A program made the position numbers and the translations under genes. Positions 1 to 5,526 of a stretch of 6,332 nucleotides of DNA are shown in pieces (position 1 is the first letter of the stretch; each line of letters begins with the position of its first letter). The notes below the pieces were generated by a model. That model saw only the letters and a program-made list of their open reading frames with translations. It was not told the origin of the DNA and ran no database searches. The stretch comes from Bacteroidales bacterium UBA3856 (lineage in GTDB: Bacteria; Bacteroidota; Bacteroidia; Bacteroidales; UBA932), in assembly GCA_002392525.1 (NCBI GenBank), contig DGHE01000071.1, positions 1 to 6,332 on the forward strand, in the 5' to 3' direction.

Positions 1-77
1 ATGGCGTAACCGCCGGCAACGGCCTTCTTGAACATCTCGCGGGTGTTCACAAGACCTAATTCTTTATAAGAAACCAT
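1..77 (-). CDS. fba: class II fructose-bisphosphate aldolase, N-terminal fragment (cut by window edge)
   Basis: Only the first 25 codons are present; the gene continues past the left edge. The start is the ATG at 77-75. The peptide begins MVSYKELGLVNTREMF and continues KKAVAGGYA. This matches the N-terminus typical of Bacteroidota class II aldolases, where a 'YK-LGLVNT-MF' stretch is followed by an 'A--GGYA-PA-N' strand. The full enzyme is a cytoplasmic, zinc-dependent aldolase that interconverts fructose-1,6-bisphosphate with dihydroxyacetone phosphate and glyceraldehyde-3-phosphate in glycolysis and gluconeogenesis. The zinc ligands and catalytic residues lie outside the window, so the call rests on this short N-terminus. 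It lies 69 bases downstream of the S41 peptidase on the same strand, but has its own strong promoter box. A related class II aldolase such as a tagatose-bisphosphate enzyme is the main alternative. Confidence 0.8.
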   Translation of the reverse strand, partial: MVSYKELGLVNTREMFKKAVAGGYA

Positions 78-111
78 AATTTATAGAATAAAATAATGAA
101 TTTTCCGGATG

Positions 112-142
112 CAAAGATAGCAAAAATCATGCAAAACTAAAA
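112..142 (-). promoter_or_regulatory. Bacteroidota-type promoter for the aldolase gene
   Basis: On the minus strand a perfect -7 box TATCTTTG (consensus TAnnTTTG) occupies 119-112. TTTT at 142-139 stands 19 bases upstream, a 3-of-4 match to the -33 TTTG. Transcription would start near 109, giving a leader of roughly 30 bases before the ATG at 77. The -33 element begins only five bases after the S41 peptidase stop codon, so the aldolase has an independent promoter packed against the preceding gene. The consensus is established for Bacteroides; the start point is inferred. Confidence 0.7.
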
Positions 143-146
143 GTTT

Positions 147-3100
147 TTAAAATACTTCCGGCAGTCCCAAATCCTTGAAGGTACGGGGTGCGGGAACGCC
201 CGGAAGCGGCTTGCGGTCCTTGAGCTGTTCAAGGGCAACTTCCACAGCCTTTTCCAGCTGCTGGTCAATGCCGGCTTCCTCCAGGATGGGGTCGTTGTCC
301 AGGAGAATGTCGGGGTCTACTCCGTGGTTCTCCACAATCCACTTGCCGGTGGCGGCGTCGTAGTTGGTGAAGAACGGAACGCGTACGTCGGTGCCGTCCA
401 CATAGGGCAGGGAACCGCTGATGCCCACGATGCCGCCCCATGTGCGGGTGCCGATCACCGTGCCCAGTTTGTTGGCCTTGAAGCTCCAGGGGAAGAGGTC
501 TCCGTCGGAGGCCGAGTACTTGTTGATGAGGAGCACCTTGGGACCGGTGTGCGTCCCTTCCGGGATGGTCCCCACATGCGAGGAGCCCCGGCGCATGGTC
601 ATGCGGTACACCTTGCGCTGCAGCCGCTCGATGATCATCGGCGAAATGTTTCCACCGCCGTTGGCACGGTCGTCGATGATGAGCGCCTCCTTGTCCAGCT
701 GGGGATAGTAGTAGCGGGCCCATTCGTTGAGGCCTTCGGGACCCATGTCGGGGATGTAGATGTAGCCCACGCGGCCGCCGGAGAGCTTCTCCACCGTGCG
801 GATGTTCTTCTGCACCCATGCATAGTGCTGCAGCGGTCCTTCATCGGCAATGGGCTTCACCACAATCTTGCGGCCGCCCACGGTGAGCTCCGTGAGGACG
901 TCGGCCTTGCCGATGAGCAGCTTGTAGAGGTTGTCCACATCGGCCAGGGAAACCCCGTCGATGGCGGTGACAACGTCTCCCTCCTTCACGCCCAGGCCGG
1001 GCTCGGTGAGCGGGGAACGGAGCTCGGGCCGATACGTGGCGCCCTCCAGGATCCGGTCAATGCGGAAGCCGCCCTCCACCTTGGAGAACTCGGCGCCCAG
1101 AAGGCCCATGTCCACTTTCTCGGGCTTGGGATACTCGCCGGGCGACACATAGCAGTGGCCGCTGGCCACCTCGCCAATCATCTCGCCGATGATGTAGTTC
1201 ACATCCAGCCGCGTCTTGGCGTAGGGGATGAGCACTTCGTATTTTGCCTTGACGGCCTTCCAGTCGCGGCCGTGCATGTTCTCGAGGTAATATCCGTCGC
1301 GGAAGGCACGCCACACTTCGTCGTAGAGCTGGGCCCATTCCCCGGAGTAGTCGATGGTGGTAGCCATGTGGGCCAGGTCTGCCTTGTCGCTGAGGCTGGC
1401 TTTAGGGCCGATGGGAGCGACGAACAGGTCATTCCCCTTGTACCAGACAGCCGTCTTGGTGCCGGTGACAGGGTACATGGAGGCGTCGGAGCAGTCGCTG
1501 TCCTCGCCGGTGGCGAAGTCAAACACGCGGGTGCCGCCGCGGCCCACATGCCAGAGTTTGCCGTCATTGCAGTAGAAGCTGTATCCCTTTACGCCGGGAA
1601 TCTTGATGATGCGTTCGCCGATGCCATCGGGATCCACGGAGGATACCTTCGGGGCCGGCTTCGGGGAGGCCTTCTTCTTGCCGGAGGGTTTCACGGCGGG
1701 TGCCGTTTCTTCCTCCAGTTTCACCACCTTGTCGGAGGCGATGAGCGGGGAAGGCGTGTCTTTTTTCAGAAGGGCCAGGTAGGTTCCCCGCATGTCCTGA
1801 TAGGCGTAGTTCCACTCAATGCGGCTGTAAACGGGGGACAGGTCCCGGTCGCTGGAGAAGATGAGGTATTCGCCGTCGGCGCTGAACACGGGGCTGTCGC
1901 TGTTGTACCAGCGGTCTGTCACGGGATACTCTGTGCCGGTTGCCAGGTTTCGCAGATACACAATGTCAAATTCGTTGGCGGCCATGCGGGTGTAGGTGAT
2001 CCACTCGCTGTCCGGGGAGATTTCCACATCGAAGAACTCTCCGTCCGGGTTCTGCATAATCACTTTCGTGGCGCCGCTCACGGGATCCACTTCCACGAAG
2101 CGGTTCTTGCGGTCCGTATAGTAGATGTGTTTGCTGTCGGGGGCCCACTGGATGCCGCGGATATAGGTATCGGCCCCGCTGGTGAGCTGCTTTACGCTGC
2201 CGTCCTTTACATTATAGAGGTAGATCTCGGTCTCGCCGGTGGCGTCTCCGATCCAGGCAATCCACTGGCCGTTTGGACTCCACTCGGCGTCGCGGTCATT
2301 GGAGCCGGAGCTGCGGGTAAGGTTCCGGGTGACGCCCTTTCCGACGGGCACGTCAAAGACCTCGCCGCGGGCGGTGACGGCCATGCGGGAGCCGTCGGGA
2401 GCGGCGCTGAAGCTGGTGATGTCGTCGGAGGAGAGGCTGCGGCGGACTGTTCGGCCGTAGATGTCATCGGCCCCGATATAGACGGGAATCTTGCTGCAGA
2501 CGCCCGTGGCGGGCTCCAGCCGATAGAGCCAGCCGCCATTTTCGAAGACGATGGTGCGGCCGTCGGTGGAGGGGAACTTGACGTCGTACTCGGTGAAATT
2601 CGTGACCTTTCGGGTGACGCCGGTCTCCGTATTGTAGGCGAACAGGTTCATGATCATATCGCGGTCGGAGGCATAGAAGATTTCCTTGCCTACCCACATG
2701 GGGAAGACGTCCTGGGCGTCATTGTTCGAGACATTCTCAACCTTTCCGGCCTTGGCGTCGTAAATCCAGATGTCGTCGGCCATTCCGCCGCGGTAGTATT
2801 TCCAAGTACGGAACTCGCGCATCACGCGGTTGTAGGCGAGGAGGCTTCCGTCGGGGGAGTAGGAGCAGAAGCCGCCTTCCGGCAGGGGGATGCGGACGGG
2901 CATGCCGCCATCGGCCGATATGGTCCAGAGAAGGCCGCTGAAGCCGTCCTCGGTGCGGTTGCGGTACACGATGCCGCTGCCGTCGGGCTTCCAGGCCATG
3001 ACCATGTTGTTGGGGCCCATGCGGTCTCCCATGTCGTCACGCGGATTGGTGGCGGTGTAGGTGAGGCGCACGGGCTCGCCGCCGGTGGCGGGGATGCGGT

Positions 3101-3377
3101 ACACCTCGCGGTTGCCGTCGTACTCGGCGGTGAAGGCGATGGTCTTGCCGTCGGGGGAATAGTGGGCAAAACCTTCAAAACCAATGTGGGAAGTGAGCCG
3201 ATGAGCCTCGCCGCCCGTTACGGGCACGGTCCAAAGGTCTCCGGCGTAGGAGAAGACTACGTCCTTGCCATTGGTGGCAGGGAAGCGCAGGAGGCGCACT
3301 TCCTCACGGGCAGACGTAGCCGATGCACCGCCGGCCGTAAGGGCCAGCAGCACAGTTGCAAGAAGGATTCGTTTCAT
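147..3377 (-). CDS. exported tricorn-like S41 peptidase with beta-propeller and PDZ domains
   Basis: This 1076-residue protein has the full tricorn-type architecture. Residues 1 to about 20 form a signal peptide (MKR, then a hydrophobic run ending GGASA) with no lipobox cysteine, so a soluble periplasmic protein is likely. Residues about 28-300 are TolB/tricorn-like propeller repeats (recurrent YSPDG, DLWTVPVTGGE and IPATGGEPVRL motifs). Residues about 310-660 form a second propeller, interrupted by a Lys/Pro-rich linker at about 540-585. A tricorn C1-like helical domain follows (about 680-750, containing the GHCYV histidine, His741), then a PDZ domain (about 757-840) and the S41 core (about 868-1045). 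By alignment with Thermoplasma tricorn, His741, Ser957 (in YSASDGD), Asp958 and Glu1016 (in VENHGV) match the catalytic set His746, Ser965, Asp966 and Glu1023. The spacings between them agree closely. Family role: trimming peptides; the substrate here is unknown. The ATG lies one base after the gmk stop. Length is normal for the family and no frameshift is visible. Confidence 0.93.
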   Translation of the reverse strand: MKRILLATVLLALTAGGASATSAREEVRLLRFPATNGKDVVFSYAGDLWTVPVTGGEAHRLTSHIGFEGFAHYSPDGKTIAFTAEYDGNREVYRIPATGGEPVRLTYTATNPRDDMGDRMGPNNMVMAWKPDGSGIVYRNRTEDGFSGLLWTISADGGMPVRIPLPEGGFCSYSPDGSLLAYNRVMREFRTWKYYRGGMADDIWIYDAKAGKVENVSNNDAQDVFPMWVGKEIFYASDRDMIMNLFAYNTETGVTRKVTNFTEYDVKFPSTDGRTIVFENGGWLYRLEPATGVCSKIPVYIGADDIYGRTVRRSLSSDDITSFSAAPDGSRMAVTARGEVFDVPVGKGVTRNLTRSSGSNDRDAEWSPNGQWIAWIGDATGETEIYLYNVKDGSVKQLTSGADTYIRGIQWAPDSKHIYYTDRKNRFVEVDPVSGATKVIMQNPDGEFFDVEISPDSEWITYTRMAANEFDIVYLRNLATGTEYPVTDRWYNSDSPVFSADGEYLIFSSDRDLSPVYSRIEWNYAYQDMRGTYLALLKKDTPSPLIASDKVVKLEEETAPAVKPSGKKKASPKPAPKVSSVDPDGIGERIIKIPGVKGYSFYCNDGKLWHVGRGGTRVFDFATGEDSDCSDASMYPVTGTKTAVWYKGNDLFVAPIGPKASLSDKADLAHMATTIDYSGEWAQLYDEVWRAFRDGYYLENMHGRDWKAVKAKYEVLIPYAKTRLDVNYIIGEMIGEVASGHCYVSPGEYPKPEKVDMGLLGAEFSKVEGGFRIDRILEGATYRPELRSPLTEPGLGVKEGDVVTAIDGVSLADVDNLYKLLIGKADVLTELTVGGRKIVVKPIADEGPLQHYAWVQKNIRTVEKLSGGRVGYIYIPDMGPEGLNEWARYYYPQLDKEALIIDDRANGGGNISPMIIERLQRKVYRMTMRRGSSHVGTIPEGTHTGPKVLLINKYSASDGDLFPWSFKANKLGTVIGTRTWGGIVGISGSLPYVDGTDVRVPFFTNYDAATGKWIVENHGVDPDILLDNDPILEEAGIDQQLEKAVEVALEQLKDRKPLPGVPAPRTFKDLGLPEVF

Positions 3378-3378
3378 A

Positions 3379-3945
3379 TTAACTGTTTAAGAATGTATCT
3401 ACCAGATTCTCGGCCTCGCGGTAGGCGGTGGTGAGGTCGTCGTTGACAAGGACTTTGTCAAACTTGGGGGCGTAGGTCATTTCCTCGGCGGCCTTGGCTA
3501 CGCGCGTTTCGATGGCTTCCATGGAGTCGGTGGCCCGGCCGATGAGCCGTTTGCGGAGCTCTTCCACCGAAGGGGCCTGGATGAAGACGGAAAGGGCGGC
3601 GTCTCCGAAGTACTTCTTGAGCGACACGCCTCCCTTGACGTCTACGTCGAAGATGATGACGTGGCCTTTGGCCCAGATGCGGTTGACTTCGCTCTTGAGG
3701 GTGCCGTAGAAGCGGTCCGGGTACACTTCCTCATATTCTACGAATTTGTCTGCGGCGACCAGGGCGCGGAAGACATCGGCCGGGTAGAAGAGATATTCCA
3801 CACCATCCTGCTCGGCGCCGCGCGGCGGGCGCGAGGTGGCGCTGACGGAGAACTCAATCTCCGGGTGGAGGGACAGGATATGATTGACGATGGTGCTTTT
3901 ACCGGAACCGGACGGGGCCGAGAATATGAGAACTTTTCCAGACAT
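3379..3945 (-). CDS. gmk: guanylate kinase
   Basis: This 188-residue cytoplasmic enzyme phosphorylates GMP to GDP with ATP, the step between GMP synthesis or salvage and the GTP/dGTP pools. The P-loop is SAPSGSGKST at residues 9-18. The GMP-binding segment shows Ser34, Arg39 and Arg42 in SATSRPPRGAEQDG, then Glu70 and Tyr80 in the FVEYEEVYPDRFYGT block. FDVDVKGG at 99-106 carries the conserved acidic residues. The lid arginines are in RKRLIGRATDS (131-141), and VNDDL lies near the C-terminus. Length is normal for bacterial Gmk and all key residues are present. The ATG at 3945-3943 places the P-loop at the usual distance from the N-terminus. It lies 24 bases downstream of nadD and its TAA is one base before the S41 peptidase ATG. 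A promoter box sits just upstream, so it may be transcribed both from upstream and by itself. Confidence 0.97.
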   Translation of the reverse strand: MSGKVLIFSAPSGSGKSTIVNHILSLHPEIEFSVSATSRPPRGAEQDGVEYLFYPADVFRALVAADKFVEYEEVYPDRFYGTLKSEVNRIWAKGHVIIFDVDVKGGVSLKKYFGDAALSVFIQAPSVEELRKRLIGRATDSMEAIETRVAKAAEEMTYAPKFDKVLVNDDLTTAYREAENLVDTFLNS

Positions 3946-3951
3946 AGTCTA

Positions 3952-3983
3952 CAAATGTACGAAATATTCCTACATGAACCAAT
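3952..3983 (-). promoter_or_regulatory. candidate promoter for gmk (very short leader)
   Basis: On the minus strand TACATTTG at 3959-3952 matches the Bacteroidota -7 consensus TAnnTTTG exactly. ATTG at 3983-3980 lies 20 bases upstream, matching the -33 TTTG in three of four positions at the preferred spacing. The -33 part lies inside the last codons of nadD. The box ends only six bases before the gmk ATG, so the predicted transcript would have a leader of about 4 bases or none. The match is seen directly; promoter activity is inferred. Confidence 0.5.
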
Positions 3984-4527
3984 AGCTCATGTCTTTTCCG
4001 GCCGCCATCCCTTCGCGGATGCGAGTGGAGGAAATGGTGACGAGGGGGGCTCTCAGAAGGCCGATGCGGAAGGTGGGGTCTTCCCTGAGGAGGCGGGCCT
4101 TGTCATGGCCGCGGTGGTAGCCTTTTCGGGGAAAGACCGCAACGCCGTAGTCTTTGAGAATGCGGTCATAGTCTTTCCAGCGCTGGAAGGCAGCCAGATT
4201 ATCGGCCCCGATGACAAGCGTGAACTCATTCTGCGGCTCTTTTTCGCGGAGGGTGTCCAGCGTTTTGACCGTGTACTGGGGCGGAGGCATTCTGAGCTCT
4301 ATGTCCAGCACTTTCACTTTGAGCTCGGGGTGCCTTTCCACGGCTTTTTGCGCCGCCTGGTACCGCTCCTCCCCGGAAGGCTGTTTCTTGCCTTCCTTGA
4401 ACGGGTTCATGGGCGTGACAATGAGATACACTGCATCAAACCCGGCCTCCTCCGTGAGGTGCCGCATAATGGCAAGGTGCCCTTTGTGCAGGGGATTGAA
4501 CGTTCCGCTGTAAACTGCAATCTTCAT
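3970..4527 (-). CDS. nadD: nicotinate-nucleotide adenylyltransferase
   Basis: This 185-residue cytoplasmic enzyme adenylates nicotinate mononucleotide with ATP to give deamido-NAD, the penultimate step of NAD synthesis. The nucleotidyltransferase signature is GTFNPLHKGH at residues 8-17, with the (H/T)xGH motif at 14-17. YTVKTLDTL (85-93) and GADNLAAFQRWKDYDRI (107-123) are the usual NadD substrate-pocket segments. ISSTRIREG (165-173) is the C-terminal ATP-binding signature. Length is within the normal bacterial range and nothing is missing. NadD is distinguished from the related CoaD by the GADN-F-W block and the ISSTRIR motif. The ATG at 4527-4525 is 12 bases after the AraC-family regulator stop, with no clear -7 box in the gap, so it probably depends on transcription from upstream. 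gmk follows 24 bases downstream. Confidence 0.96.
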   Translation of the reverse strand: MKIAVYSGTFNPLHKGHLAIMRHLTEEAGFDAVYLIVTPMNPFKEGKKQPSGEERYQAAQKAVERHPELKVKVLDIELRMPPPQYTVKTLDTLREKEPQNEFTLVIGADNLAAFQRWKDYDRILKDYGVAVFPRKGYHRGHDKARLLREDPTFRIGLLRAPLVTISSTRIREGMAAGKDMSYWFM

Positions 4528-4539
4528 GACCGGGAAGGG

Positions 4540-5391
4540 TTAGTATTTGATGAGCATCTGCCCGATGAACTTACGGTATTCGATGGGCGTCATGTTCTTT
4601 TTCTTGCGGAAGATGCGGATGAAGTTGGATTTGTTGTTGAATCCGCAGTCGTAGCAGATCTCCGATGCGCTGAGGGTGGTGTCGGACAGAAGCGTGCAGG
4701 CCTTGGCGATGCGCTGGTTGTTTACATAATTAATATAGGAGAGCCCCGTGCGCTTTTTGAAGAAATGGGAGAAGGCCGATTCCGACATGTTCACGAGGGC
4801 TGCGACCTCGGCGAGGGAGAGGTCCTTGTCCAGGTTCTGGTCTATGTACTCGCACACCTTGGCGATACGGCGGCTCTTGGTGCTGGAACCCAGGTCGCTC
4901 TCAAAAAGGCCCGACACCAGGCGCTTGCGGTTGGCGTTGGCCATGGTGCTGAGGATGTTCAGGAAGGCCGTCACCGACTGGAAGCCCTGCATGCGGGTGA
5001 GGGAGATGATCTGTTCCTTGATGGATTCCTGCTCGGGCCCCTCGAAGCTGAGCCCGTTCTCGGCATCCTGCAGCAGCTGGCGGATGGGCGCGAAGATGCG
5101 CTTCGAGAGCATGGGATACTGCGACAGCTCCTGGGAGAACTGGATGGTGATGACGTGGTTGGTGACGTCCTTCGATTTCCAGGCATGCGGCAGGGAAGGA
5201 CCCACCATCACAAGGTCTGTGGGGCCGAAGGTCTCTTCGGAATCCCCCACGACCCGGGTGCCCGTGCAGCCCATCACTAGGTTGATCTCGTACTCCGGGT
5301 GGTAATGCACCGGGTAGTCGAACTTGGCGTTCGGGTGGTTGAGGATGATGAAGAGATCCTCCTTATGGATAGGTACAATCTCCTGTTGCAT
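4540..5391 (-). CDS. AraC-family transcriptional regulator with N-terminal cupin
   Basis: From the ATG at 5391 the protein has 283 residues. The N-terminal half is a cupin-type sensor: HYHPEYEINLV begins at residue 29 and SLPHAW ends at 70, with the histidines and Glu that usually line the ligand pocket. The C-terminal AraC/XylS DNA-binding domain covers about 175-277. Its first helix-turn-helix is in LSLAEVAALVNMSESAFSHF (191-210) and its second is in LSASEICYDCGFNNKSNF (240-257), followed by the RIFRKKKNMTPIEYRK signature. The protein should bind DNA in the cytoplasm and respond to a small molecule, possibly a sugar or sugar derivative; the ligand is not readable. An in-frame TTG at 5406 would add five residues (MHLCA), but it overlaps the candidate -7 box, so I prefer the ATG. 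It diverges from an SSS symporter 135 bases away, its likely target. nadD follows after 12 bases. Confidence 0.92.
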   Translation of the reverse strand: MQQEIVPIHKEDLFIILNHPNAKFDYPVHYHPEYEINLVMGCTGTRVVGDSEETFGPTDLVMVGPSLPHAWKSKDVTNHVITIQFSQELSQYPMLSKRIFAPIRQLLQDAENGLSFEGPEQESIKEQIISLTRMQGFQSVTAFLNILSTMANANRKRLVSGLFESDLGSSTKSRRIAKVCEYIDQNLDKDLSLAEVAALVNMSESAFSHFFKKRTGLSYINYVNNQRIAKACTLLSDTTLSASEICYDCGFNNKSNFIRIFRKKKNMTPIEYRKFIGQMLIKY

Positions 5392-5395
5392 GGCA

Positions 5396-5411
5396 CAAAG
5401 ATGCAAAACTT
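5396..5411 (-). promoter_or_regulatory. candidate -7 region for the AraC-family gene
   Basis: Two overlapping near-matches to TAnnTTTG lie just before the start codon on the minus strand: CATCTTTG at 5403-5396 and AAGTTTTG at 5411-5404, each wrong only at the first base. The second has a TTTG 23 bases upstream, slightly longer than the preferred 19-21. The first would leave a leader of about 2 bases before the ATG at 5391, the second about 10. Which one is used, if either, cannot be decided from the sequence. Confidence 0.35.
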
Positions 5412-5489
5412 TTTTAAAATGAAAATCATTATTTCAAAAAAATATACTCAATTAACATGGATATATAACAATTCTTTCCGTTTCTCCCT

Positions 5490-5497
5490 TATCTTTG
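5490..5497 (+). promoter_or_regulatory. -7 box of the symporter promoter
   Basis: TATCTTTG is an exact match to the Bacteroidota -7 consensus and is identical, including the following CA, to the aldolase box on the other strand. Transcription would begin near 5500, giving a leader of about 27 bases before the ATG at 5527. No good -33 TTTG is found at 19-21 bases upstream (that stretch is ATATAACA). This is what one expects of a promoter that needs an activator such as an AraC-family protein. Confidence 0.6.
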
Positions 5498-5526
5498 CAA
5501 GTGTAAAACTATAACCTGTTGACACT

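Larger units (their letters stand above)
5392..5526. promoter_or_regulatory. divergent AT-rich control region between regulator and symporter
   Basis: This 135-base gap is much more AT-rich than the flanking genes. It holds the leftward regulator promoter at one end and the rightward symporter promoter at the other. Between them is a small dyad, TGAAA-N7-TTTCA (5420-5436), about 54 bases from the symporter -7 box. No open frame in the gap has any sign of being a gene. The arrangement is typical of an AraC-family regulator controlling its neighbour and perhaps itself, but the operator is not established. Confidence 0.5.

Noticed and set aside
133..147. Inverted repeat AAAACT-AAA-AGTTTT as a terminator for the peptidase gene
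   Set aside because: The stem is six pairs with only one G-C, the loop is three bases, it overlaps the stop codon and the aldolase promoter, and there is no clear run of T after it on the minus strand.
324..3434. A 1036-codon open frame on the plus strand, opposite the S41 peptidase
   Set aside because: The minus-strand protein has a clear signal peptide, propeller repeats, PDZ domain and S41 motifs. The plus-strand product is a low-complexity Gly/Ala/Val/His-rich string with no recognisable domain. The lack of stops follows from strong G/C bias at the third codon position of the real gene.
3661..5280. A 539-codon open frame on the plus strand opposite gmk, nadD and the AraC-family gene
   Set aside because: It runs across three well-supported genes and their gaps, has no known motif and no promoter, and is explained by the same codon bias.
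5404..5406. TTG at 5406 as the start of the AraC-family protein
   Set aside because: It adds only five residues, overlaps the candidate -7 boxes, and an ATG lies five codons downstream, well before the cupin core. It remains possible but is less likely.
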